A stretch of DNA of 6,354 nt from Acidobacteriota bacterium (GTDB lineage: Bacteria > Acidobacteriota > Thermoanaerobaculia > Multivoradales > JAHEKO01): the NCBI GenBank assembly GCA_029863825.1, contig JAOTUP010000125.1, positions 1 to 6,354 of the forward strand. Reading direction: 5' to 3'. The notes beneath the pieces were generated by a model. That model searched no databases. It was not told where the DNA came from and worked only from the letters and a program-made list of their open reading frames with translations. A program made the translations under genes and the position numbers. How positions within the stretch are numbered: the stretch's first letter is position 1; each line of letters begins with the position of its first letter. Below are positions 1-5,627 of the stretch, piece after piece.

Positions 1-571
1 GGAATGAGCCGTCCGCCTGTGTCGCCGCGGCAACGAAGCCCGGTGCGTCACCCGCCTCGAGAACCGCGGCGCCGGCACCGTCGCCGTAGAAGAAGACCAT
101 CGGGTCGTCGGCTGCTGCCAGCTTGTGCATCATGTAGACCCCAACCACCAGGACCGTTCGCAGACCGGGATTGACCGCCAGCCAGCCAGCGGCAGTGGCC
201 AGTCCGGTCGGAAACGACGCACAGGCACAGCCGATATCAAACGTGCCGGCATTGACGGCTCCGAGCTTGTGCTGCAGCACTACGGACGTCGCCGGCGTGA
301 TGTAGTCGGGGGAGTCGGTGCCGACGAGAATGAGATCCACATCCTCGGCTTCGCGACCGGCGCGCTCCAGCGCTCGCTGGGCCGCGCGCAGCGCCAGGTC
401 CGAGCTGGCCCACTCGTCCGGCGCGTACCAGCGCTTGCGAATGCCGGTCGATTCCTCCATCTTGTCGACAAAATCAGGCAGGTGCGCAAAACGCTCCCGC
501 AACTCGTCGTTGGTGACCTCGATCTCCGGGAGATAGCTCCCGGTGGCAATGATGCGGCCGTAGCGATCCAT
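1..571 (-). CDS. 3-oxoacyl-ACP synthase III-like (FabH/KAS III family), C-terminus outside window
   Basis: This is the N-terminal 190 residues of a thiolase-fold ketoacyl synthase III. The reading frame is open to the window edge, and the family is usually about 320-350 residues. Family enzymes carry out decarboxylative Claisen condensation of an acyl-CoA or acyl-ACP with malonyl-ACP, or related acyl transfer, in the cytoplasm. Visible marks are the N-terminal strand IIATGSYLPE (residues 7-16), the STGIRKR segment (41-47), and the nucleophile motif FDIGCACASF (111-120), in which Cys117 aligns with the FabH catalytic cysteine. The conserved FYGDGAGAAVL motif lies at 161-171. The catalytic His and Asn would lie beyond the window, so activity cannot be judged. 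The ATG at 571 is supported by AGGGAG six bases upstream, which overlaps the stop codon of the preceding SDR. The exact role is open: fatty acid initiation, a specialised acyl condensation, or an HMG-CoA-synthase-like or OB-fold-partnered degradative enzyme. Confidence 0.93.
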   Translation of the reverse strand, partial: MDRYGRIIATGSYLPEIEVTNDELRERFAHLPDFVDKMEESTGIRKRWYAPDEWASSDLALRAAQRALERAGREAEDVDLILVGTDSPDYITPATSVVLQHKLGAVNAGTFDIGCACASFPTGLATAAGWLAVNPGLRTVLVVGVYMMHKLAAADDPMVFFYGDGAGAAVLEAGDAPGFVAAATQADGSF

Positions 572-577
572 GCCGCG

Positions 578-583
578 CTCCCT
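578..583 (-). promoter_or_regulatory. Ribosome binding site of the KAS III gene, overlapping the SDR stop
   Basis: On the minus strand AGGGAG lies six bases before the ATG at 571. Its first A is the last base of the SDR stop codon TGA (585-583). This arrangement fixes the synthase start and suggests translational coupling between the two enzymes. Confidence 0.75.
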
Positions 584-1365
584 CAGGTGCCGACCACGAG
601 ACCGCCGTCCACCGACAGCACCGTGCCGCTGACGTACGCGGCCGCATCCGAAGCCAACCAGACATAGGCATTGGCGATGTCATCAGGTGTGCCCATGCGA
701 CCGATGGGCGTGTGAGCGACCATTCCGTCGAGGACCTTCTCCGGCATGCTCTTCAGAATCTCGGTGGCAACGAAGCCCGGCGCCACGGCGTTGACCCGGA
801 TGTTGTAGCGCCCGAGCTCGCGTGACCAGGTTCGGGACATGTTGATGACGGCGGCTTTCGTCGCCGCATAGTTGGTCTGGCCGAAGTTTCCGTAGAGGCC
901 GACGACGGAGGAAGCGTTCAGGATCACCCCGCCGCCACCGCGAATCATGTGCGGCACGACGGCGCGGGCGCACAGAAACACTCCTTTGAAATTGACATCG
1001 ACGACGGCGTCGAAGGCCTCGCCGGACATCACGCTCGCCACCTCGTCGTTTTTCCACTTGACGAGCTGCGCGTCGCGGAGGATCCCGGCGTTGTTGACCA
1101 GAACGTCGATCCGCCCCCAGCGCTCCGCGATCTCGTCGGCCGCGGCATTCACCATGGTCGGATCGGAAACATCGACTTTTTGAAAAAGCCCCTCGCCGCC
1201 AGCCTCGCCGAGATCTGCCGGAATTGCCTCAATCTCACTTCCGCCCACGTCCCATACGGACACACGGCACCCCTCGGCGGCAAAACACCTCGCCGTCGCC
1301 CGGCCGATACCCGCCGCACCGCCGGTGACGATGACCACCTTGCCTTTCAGTCCAGTTTCGATCAT
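583..1365 (-). CDS. FabG-like short-chain dehydrogenase/reductase (SDR, classical type)
   Basis: This is a cytoplasmic NAD(P)(H)-dependent oxidoreductase of 260 residues, slightly longer than E. coli FabG. The N-terminal cofactor motif TGGAAGIG is at 14-21, an Asp after the second beta-strand is at D39, and NNAG is at 91-94. The catalytic tetrad is N125 (in VNFKG), S153 (in NASSVVG), Y166 and K170 (YAATK). The PGFVAT loop is at 196-201 and a typical C-terminal SVDGG at 251-255. All catalytic residues are present. An acidic residue (D39) at the end of strand 2 leans toward NAD(H) rather than NADP(H), as inference. Between NNAG and N125 there are about nine more residues than in E. coli FabG (around W104-E116). 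The SDR lies 11 bp upstream of a KAS III gene, so a 3-oxoacyl or hydroxyacyl thioester substrate is plausible, but steroid or other alcohol dehydrogenases share this fold. The start ATG at 1365 is preceded by GAGAGGAG. Gene symbol withheld because the substrate is unknown. Confidence 0.95.
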   Translation of the reverse strand: MIETGLKGKVVIVTGGAAGIGRATARCFAAEGCRVSVWDVGGSEIEAIPADLGEAGGEGLFQKVDVSDPTMVNAAADEIAERWGRIDVLVNNAGILRDAQLVKWKNDEVASVMSGEAFDAVVDVNFKGVFLCARAVVPHMIRGGGGVILNASSVVGLYGNFGQTNYAATKAAVINMSRTWSRELGRYNIRVNAVAPGFVATEILKSMPEKVLDGMVAHTPIGRMGTPDDIANAYVWLASDAAAYVSGTVLSVDGGLVVGT

Positions 1366-1380
1366 TCGACTCCTCTCCCC

Positions 1381-1399
1381 TCTCGCATCGTGCGCGAGA
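1381..1399. repeat. Inverted repeat upstream of the SDR gene
   Basis: TCTCGC and GCGAGA form a perfect 6-bp stem around the 7-base loop ATCGTGC. It lies 15 bases before the SDR start codon, directly upstream of the ribosome binding site. It could be an operator or a leader hairpin. No T-run follows, so it is not a terminator. Confidence 0.4.
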
Positions 1400-1480
1400 T
1401 CGGCAAATGGAGCGGCTGGCGACTCTCGGTTCTGGCCACAACCGCCGCCTTCATCCGCTTCGTGGACTCCAAACAGATGA

Positions 1481-1513
1481 GGGCAGCCAGTCGGATACTC
1501 CGCCCAGCTGCCC
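1481..1513. repeat. 7-bp inverted repeat with 19-base loop
   Basis: GGGCAGC (1481-1487) and GCTGCCC (1507-1513) are exact complements. On the minus strand only a mildly T-rich stretch follows (CTCATCTGTTTGG), so a weak terminator for the receptor gene is possible but not convincing. Confidence 0.3.
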
Positions 1514-1552
1514 TCGAGAGTTCAACGTCTTTTGCCTGGACTCCTTGCGCGT

Positions 1553-1569
1553 TCTCGATGTATCCGAGA
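1553..1569. repeat. Inverted repeat just after the receptor stop codon
   Basis: TCTCG and CGAGA flank the 7-base loop ATGTATC, six bases past the receptor stop codon. The arms match the outer five bases of the inverted repeat at 1381-1399. No T-run follows on either strand. Confidence 0.35.
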
Positions 1570-1574
1570 GACGC

Positions 1575-3908
1575 TTAGAAGAACCTGTAGCCGATGGTCG
1601 CTGTCACCGTGAGCGGCGTGCCGTACGATCCGGTGAGCACACCCAGCGTCGGAATGTTATAGCCGTTGGTCAGGTACTCCTCGTCAGTGAGATTCTTGCC
1701 ATTGAGCGTGATGCTCCAGTCGCCGGCGCTGTTGAGCCACCCAATCCGGGCGTTCACCAGACCGAACGACGGCTGCACGATCGGCAGCAAGGGCTCGGTT
1801 GTATTGAACGGATTCGGGCCGCCCTCATTTGTCAACACTGAGTCGTCACGGTAGCTGTAGCCGACGGCGCCCGTGACCAGACCACCCCAGGCCGGAAAGT
1901 CGTAGTTGAGATTGAGTGCGCCCGTGAACTCCGGGGCGTTGGTGATGACCTGCGTATCCACGAAGCCGTCGTTGTTGACGTCGAGAAAATCAGCATCGGC
2001 ATTCAGATAGCTGACATTGCCCGAAAAACCGAGCCAGTCGGCCGTCGCTGATCGCCAGTCGAATTCAACCTCGAGGCCCGACATCGCGGCATCTCCACCG
2101 TTGACGAAGTTGCCGAAGAACGCATCATCCACGCCGTCTCCGTCAGAGTCGTATGACGTAAACGTCGAAACCTGGACGTCTGTGTAGTCACCGTAGAACG
2201 CCGCGGCGTTGAGCACCAGTCGCCGGTCCGCGAGAATCGACTTCACGCCCACCTCGGCCACGGTCAGCACCTCGTCGTCGAACGGCAGCGCCGACTCGGG
2301 AAAGACCGTTGTCTGGGCGCGTACGTTGTAGCCGCCACTCTTGAAGCCGCGTGACGCGCTGATGTACCCCATGACGTCTTCAGTAAACTGGTAGTCCAAA
2401 CCGAGTTTGGGCGACACCGACGAAAAGGTCGTGGTCTTGTCGTAATCGGCGGCCACGAAGGTGATCTGCGAATAGGTGGCGTCGGAGTTGAAGGTGTTGA
2501 AGGCCCGTCCGTTCTTATCCTCCTCGGTAAGACGCAAGCCGAAGTTGAAAGTCAGCTTGTCGTTCATCTGATAGCTGCCGTCGCCGAACAGCGCAAGCGA
2601 ATCAGTGTCGGTGTCGCCATCCGTGATTCCAAAGAGCGGATTGAGAAACGGGCTCCCGTCGATGAAGATGAACGGCACCAATCCCCCGGCGAATCCGTCG
2701 AAATAGTAGAGGCCAAAAACGCCGCTGAGGTTGCCCCCGGCATCGTAGATGAACTGGAGCTCCTGCGAGTCCTGTTCGTCGAAGTAAAAGGTCGTCGTGT
2801 CGGCAATCCGCGCCGGCGTGGTGTCGAAATCGATGTTGTTTTTGCTGTCGGACTCGCGGTGGGCCGTGATCGACTTGAACCCCCAGTCGTCGTTGATATC
2901 CCACTCGATCACCATCGAGTAGCCCTCGGAGTCTGTGCCGTTGGCGGGATCGAGACCGGCTTCGGTGTCGAAAAGGTTGGGCAGAGGCTCGCACGTGGTG
3001 CCGAGAAAGAGCGGACAAAGTGGATTCGCGGCGAGCCGCGTCAGGCCCTTGGGCTCGGCATTGTCCTCGGTCTTGTCGTAGGAGAATTTGACTGTGACAT
3101 CGTCGGAGGCCAGCCAGTCGAAGGCGACCCGGTAGGCCATCGTGTCCTTGTCCGAGACCTCCCTGCCGGTGAAGAGGTTGGTGCCGTAGCCCTCGTGTTG
3201 AAGTGAGGCTACCGCCACCTTGCCACGCAGCTTGCCCTCGATCAGAGGCCCGCTGAAGCTCGCCCTGACGTCCTGATTGCTAAAAGACCCTGGAGTGATT
3301 GAAATGCGCCCCTCTGGCTTGTCGCTGATCGCCCGGCTCACGTATTTGATCGCGCCGCCGATCGTGTTCTTACCGTAGAGCGTCCCCTGGGGACCGCGCA
3401 GGACTTCGACGCGTTGAACGTCGAAGACGTCGAGAAGCGCACCCTGAGGGCGCGCCACATAGACGTCGTCGAGATAGAGACCGACGCCGGGATCGACGCC
3501 CCACAAGGGATCGGCCTGACCGATGCCGCGCATGAACGCCGTCAAGGTTGTCGACTGGTTGCGGCCGGGATAAATCGAGAGATTCGGCACGCTGGCCTGA
3601 ATCTCGGAGATATCGATCGCTGCCGCCTCTTCGAGTTTCTCGCCCTGGATGACAGACACTGCGATCGGCACTTCCTGCAACGTCTCCTCGCGCTTGCGAG
3701 ACGTCACTACAATGACATCGCTTGCCGCGAGCAGCGCCTCTTCTTCTTCCTCGCTCGGTGCTGTCTCTTGCTCGATCTCGGCCTCTTCGGCTTCCTGGGC
3801 GATCGCCGGCACCGTTGTCACGACAAGAGTCGCAATGAGAACGAATGCCAGCCCTCGCAGGAGCCGGGGCTCGCCGATGAGACGTTCTAGCTTCGAGTGA
3901 TGCTGCAT
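1575..3908 (-). CDS. TonB-dependent outer-membrane receptor
   Basis: This is a 777-residue, full-length outer-membrane active transporter that would take up a ligand using proton-motive force relayed by TonB-ExbB-ExbD. In order: a signal peptide (charged start, hydrophobic core around 18-33, likely cleavage after A35-I36-A37); a very acidic segment (11 Glu within 39-57); the TonB box DVIVVTSRKREE (64-75); a plug domain with PIAVSV (81-86) and LRGPQGTLYGKNTIGG (170-185); and a barrel of about 590 residues with alternating strand signatures such as NFGLRL, ISASRGFKSGGYN (515-527) and NGKNLTDEEY (736-745). The terminus GYRFF has the C-terminal Phe expected for BAM insertion. C298 and C306 may form a disulfide in a surface loop. 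Two EF-hand-like acidic loops occur at 587-595 and 643-651. The receptor belongs to the broad class that includes siderophore, sugar and lipophile receptors, so its ligand is not evident. No siderophore genes are nearby. ATG 3908 has a perfect AGGAGG six bases upstream. It follows tetR by 60 bp. Confidence 0.97.
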   Translation of the reverse strand: MQHHSKLERLIGEPRLLRGLAFVLIATLVVTTVPAIAQEAEEAEIEQETAPSEEEEEALLAASDVIVVTSRKREETLQEVPIAVSVIQGEKLEEAAAIDISEIQASVPNLSIYPGRNQSTTLTAFMRGIGQADPLWGVDPGVGLYLDDVYVARPQGALLDVFDVQRVEVLRGPQGTLYGKNTIGGAIKYVSRAISDKPEGRISITPGSFSNQDVRASFSGPLIEGKLRGKVAVASLQHEGYGTNLFTGREVSDKDTMAYRVAFDWLASDDVTVKFSYDKTEDNAEPKGLTRLAANPLCPLFLGTTCEPLPNLFDTEAGLDPANGTDSEGYSMVIEWDINDDWGFKSITAHRESDSKNNIDFDTTPARIADTTTFYFDEQDSQELQFIYDAGGNLSGVFGLYYFDGFAGGLVPFIFIDGSPFLNPLFGITDGDTDTDSLALFGDGSYQMNDKLTFNFGLRLTEEDKNGRAFNTFNSDATYSQITFVAADYDKTTTFSSVSPKLGLDYQFTEDVMGYISASRGFKSGGYNVRAQTTVFPESALPFDDEVLTVAEVGVKSILADRRLVLNAAAFYGDYTDVQVSTFTSYDSDGDGVDDAFFGNFVNGGDAAMSGLEVEFDWRSATADWLGFSGNVSYLNADADFLDVNNDGFVDTQVITNAPEFTGALNLNYDFPAWGGLVTGAVGYSYRDDSVLTNEGGPNPFNTTEPLLPIVQPSFGLVNARIGWLNSAGDWSITLNGKNLTDEEYLTNGYNIPTLGVLTGSYGTPLTVTATIGYRFF

Positions 3909-3914
3909 TCTGGG

Positions 3915-3920
3915 CCTCCT
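3915..3920 (-). promoter_or_regulatory. Strong Shine-Dalgarno sequence of the receptor gene
   Basis: AGGAGG on the minus strand lies six bases before the ATG at 3908. This consensus site fixes the start codon and suggests high translation of the receptor compared with the weakly led tetR upstream. Confidence 0.85.
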
Positions 3921-3947
3921 CTTTCTATCGACACTGTTTCACTGTCA

Positions 3948-3955
3948 GAACATTC
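3948..3955. promoter_or_regulatory. Possible second, degenerate operator half-match before the receptor gene
   Basis: GAACATTC in the 60-bp tetR-receptor gap differs by one base from the GAACGTTC core of the palindrome in the tetR promoter. The flanks do not extend the symmetry. No good promoter was seen in this gap, so a functional second site is speculative. Confidence 0.2.
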
Positions 3956-3968
3956 ACAATCAGGGTGT

Positions 3969-4616
3969 TCAGTTCGGCGAACCGGCGGCCTGCGCGGAGC
4001 GCGGCTCGAGCCCATACCGCAGTAGTTTCATAAACTCGCTGACCGCCTTCTGTGGGCTCATGCCCAAATGCATCGGCACGCCGAAACACTTCTCTACGGT
4101 GAAGAAGTAGAAGAGCCAGCGTGTAGCCACCATGACGGCGACCATCGGGTTGACGTCCCCGAACTCGCCGGCCTGCCGCCGCTGGCGAAATCGATCGCCG
4201 TAGGCTTCCTCGAAACGGTCAGCCATTCCTTCGTAAAAGGCTCGAACGTGCCGTCCCTCGAACTCGATGACGTCGACGTAGACCAACAGGATGTACGGAG
4301 CACAGGCCTCCACAACTTCTTCGATGGCCGTCGCCATCTCCTCGAGATCGTCAGGGAACTCGGCTTTCGAGAAGATGGTGTTGAGGCGAAGCTGAGGGTC
4401 GAGAATGTACTCCCAGTACTGTTCAATCAGCTGCTGGAAGATCGCCTCTTTGTTGGTGAAGTGGTGATAGAGATTACCCACTGACAAACCAGAAGCCGAA
4501 GCGATCTGGCGCATGCTGGTGGCGCGGAAACCCTGGCTCGAGAACAGCTTCAGAGCCGCCTCGAGGGCATTGGCTATCGAGACCTCGGATTTTGCTTCCT
4601 GGATGGCGCGCGGCAT
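3969..4616 (-). CDS. TetR/AcrR-family transcriptional regulator
   Basis: This is a 215-residue regulator of normal TetR-family length. The N-terminal DNA-binding domain spans about residues 13-62. It contains ALKLFSSQGFRATSMRQIA (21-39), then SGLSVGNLYHHF (42-53), which carries the recognition helix, and the usual N55-K56-E57 cap. The rest is the helical ligand-binding and dimerisation domain, rich in aromatic residues (for example WLFYFF). In this family that domain generally binds a small hydrophobic or acyl ligand that releases DNA. No ligand can be assigned. The gene is the first of a co-directional set with the TonB receptor, SDR and KAS III, so local control of these genes is likely (inference). 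A promoter with a palindrome at its start site lies just upstream and suggests autoregulation. ATG 4616 has only a weak GAG/GTGAG leader about eight bases before it, so expression may be low. The frame stays open upstream, but no better start was seen. Confidence 0.95.
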   Translation of the reverse strand: MPRAIQEAKSEVSIANALEAALKLFSSQGFRATSMRQIASASGLSVGNLYHHFTNKEAIFQQLIEQYWEYILDPQLRLNTIFSKAEFPDDLEEMATAIEEVVEACAPYILLVYVDVIEFEGRHVRAFYEGMADRFEEAYGDRFRQRRQAGEFGDVNPMVAVMVATRWLFYFFTVEKCFGVPMHLGMSPQKAVSEFMKLLRYGLEPRSAQAAGSPN

Positions 4617-4635
4617 TGCCGGCTCACTAAAGCAA

Positions 4636-4649
4636 ACTGAACGTTCGGT
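4636..4649. promoter_or_regulatory. Candidate operator of the TetR-family regulator
   Basis: ACTGAACGTTCGGT is a 14-base inverted repeat with one mismatched base pair and a perfect GAACGTTC core. It lies 20 bases before the tetR start codon and immediately after the predicted -10, over the expected transcription start. Short palindromes at such positions are typical sites for TetR-family autorepression. Binding is inferred from position and symmetry only. Confidence 0.55.
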
Positions 4650-4653
4650 CGGT

Positions 4654-4683
4654 ATTCTGACAAAACCCTTCAGCCTTCGTCAA
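4654..4683 (-). promoter_or_regulatory. Predicted sigma70-type promoter of tetR (and possibly the operon)
   Basis: On the minus strand TTGACG (4683-4678, five of six to the -35 consensus) is followed after 18 bases by CAGAAT (4659-4654, four of six to the -10 consensus). Transcription would start near 4646, inside the palindrome at 4636-4649. This is the best promoter match I found in the window, read by eye. Confidence 0.5.
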
Positions 4684-4864
4684 CCCCGTTGGAGGGAGGT
4701 CGCCGTACTGCTCGCATCCACACCACCGTGCCAGACAGCGTCTGACCGGCTGACGGCGCCCATCGAGAGAGCGCCAAGCAGGCAACTCTCCTCTGCGACG
4801 GTAACGGGAGTGGCTAAAGAACCCGGCCGGCTGGTCGATCTGCAACGGCACCTTCTGACGAAAA

Positions 4865-4894
4865 TACCCGCCCTTCCCGGTGGAAGAGCGGGTG
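4865..4894 (-). terminator. Intrinsic terminator downstream of the PEGA-domain gene
   Basis: An interrupted stem pairs ACCCGC (4866-4871) with GCGGGT (4888-4893) and CTTCC (4873-4877) with GGAAG (4882-4886). It has one C/A mismatch and a four-base CGGT loop. Read on the minus strand it is followed directly by ATTTTCG, a short T-run. It lies about 80 bases past the PEGA gene stop and would separate that transcript from tetR. Confidence 0.7.
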
Positions 4895-4973
4895 CGCTTC
4901 GAACTGATCAGTGACCTCCGGAAGCCGGATCTGAACTGGCGGAAGGAGACGCCGCCGGCTCCCGATGATCAAC

Positions 4974-5546
4974 TCAGGTCGAAGGTCTTCCTGTGACGGG
5001 CGCCGAGCCGCTGCGGGAAGCCAACGCCCGCGTCGGTGGTTCCGAGGCTCCTTCTGTCATCCGCACCTTGACACCCGTGATGACACCGGGCTCGATATCG
5101 AACACGGCCTCGTAGCTCGCATAGCCACCCTTGTAGATCACCAACGCGTGCTCGCCTTCATCCAGCCACAGGTAGGACGGTCCGCCGTCGAAGTCACGTG
5201 CGATGCCAACGTAGACGCCATCGACGAACACCTCGGCCTTACGCGGCTTGATGTCGAGATCGAGCGCACCGACATCCAGGGCGCGCGCCAACGCCGGATT
5301 CATGCCACCCCTGGCTTGCCGATACGGCCCGTAGTAGGGGTATCCGTAGTAGTTGGAAAAGTATGGCGAGAAGTACGGCAGGCCATAGGCGCCATAAAAG
5401 CCAAACGACACCCGCGGCACAACGACAACTCGCCGACCACCGCCGCGTCGACCATGCGCCATCAGCGGGTCGACGACCAGTGCAACGATGAACGCTGCGA
5501 CCAATAGCGCCAGCCCCCAACCAATCGATGCGTGCTGCTTCTTCAT
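4974..5546 (-). CDS. Secreted PEGA-domain protein with Tyr/Gly/Pro-rich segment
   Basis: This 190-residue protein starts MKKQH and has a hydrophobic segment at 8-25 with a possible signal peptidase I site after A30 (PLMA). It contains no cysteine, so it is not a lipoprotein; the segment could instead stay as a membrane anchor. Residues 31-45 are Gly/Arg/Val-rich, and 47-76 are strikingly Tyr/Phe/Gly/Pro-rich (about ten Tyr). A PEGA-type beta-sandwich follows at about 94-163: LDLDIKPRKAEVFVDGVYVG (95-114), then an L-x-EGEH turn (128-133) and KGGYASYEAVFDIEPG (139-154). The last 27 residues are low-complexity Ser/Pro/Arg. PEGA domains are thought to act at cell surfaces, but no defined activity is known for this architecture. 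ATG 5546 is chosen because GGAGG lies seven bases before it. The frame extends to an ATG at 5702, but those 52 extra residues resemble no signal or domain. It is transcribed divergently from the barrel gene at 5963 and has its own terminator. Confidence 0.88.
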   Translation of the reverse strand: MKKQHASIGWGLALLVAAFIVALVVDPLMAHGRRGGGRRVVVVPRVSFGFYGAYGLPYFSPYFSNYYGYPYYGPYRQARGGMNPALARALDVGALDLDIKPRKAEVFVDGVYVGIARDFDGGPSYLWLDEGEHALVIYKGGYASYEAVFDIEPGVITGVKVRMTEGASEPPTRALASRSGSAPVTGRPST

Positions 5547-5553
5547 TCTCAGA

Positions 5554-5558
5554 CCTCC
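5554..5558 (-). promoter_or_regulatory. Ribosome binding site that decides the PEGA gene start
   Basis: GGAGG on the minus strand lies seven bases before the ATG at 5546, which is directly followed by a signal-peptide-like N-terminus. This favours 5546 over the in-frame ATG at 5702. Confidence 0.8.
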
Positions 5559-5607
5559 AATTCTCTGCTCCCGCCTAGGAAGATCAGCAAACCCGGTGCC
5601 ACCCCCC

Positions 5608-5627
5608 TCGGCCCTGCCTACGGCCGA
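5608..5627. repeat. 6-bp inverted repeat upstream of the PEGA gene
   Basis: TCGGCC and GGCCGA flank an 8-base loop about 60 bases before the PEGA start codon, probably in or near its leader. No T-run follows it. Its function is unknown and chance is possible in such GC-rich DNA. Confidence 0.25.

Larger units (their letters stand above)
1366..1574. other. 209-bp spacer between receptor and SDR genes, no gene seen
   Basis: I see no coding region here. The spacer holds several inverted repeats, listed separately, and a direct repeat TGGACTCC at 1463-1470 and 1537-1544. No convincing -35/-10 pair for the SDR gene was found by eye, and no hairpin followed by a T-run that would clearly end the receptor transcript. 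Whether the SDR and synthase share the receptor's transcript therefore stays open. Confidence 0.6.
4617..4973. other. 357-bp intergenic region between tetR and the PEGA gene
   Basis: Both flanking genes are on the minus strand. The part near tetR holds its promoter and palindrome, and the part near the PEGA gene holds that gene's terminator. About 4690-4860 shows nothing recognisable apart from a 5-bp inverted repeat GGCGC...GCGCC (4755-4775). Short open frames here have no family features or ribosome binding sites. Confidence 0.6.

Noticed and set aside
125..667. 180-residue plus-strand open frame
   Set aside because: It lies opposite the KAS III and SDR genes, whose motifs are unmistakable, and its own translation is Arg/Gly-rich with no family features.
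949..1841. Plus-strand frames of 209 and 144 residues across the SDR start, spacer and receptor end
   Set aside because: They overlap the coding strand of two well-supported genes, lack ribosome binding sites and show no recognisable domain.
3414..3890. 158-residue plus-strand frame opposite the receptor N-terminus
   Set aside because: This is the antisense of the plug and signal-peptide region; its leucine/arginine-rich composition comes from the glutamate-rich coding strand.
3972..3982. Odd palindrome GTTCGGCGAAC at the tetR stop codon as a terminator
   Set aside because: With a one-base centre it cannot form a proper hairpin and no T-run follows, so it does not separate tetR from the receptor gene.
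4068..4484. 138-residue plus-strand frame opposite tetR
   Set aside because: It is the antisense of a clear TetR-family gene and has no independent evidence.
4755..4775. GGCGC...GCGCC inverted repeat as a structured RNA
   Set aside because: The stem is only five bases with an 11-base loop in GC-rich DNA, as expected by chance.
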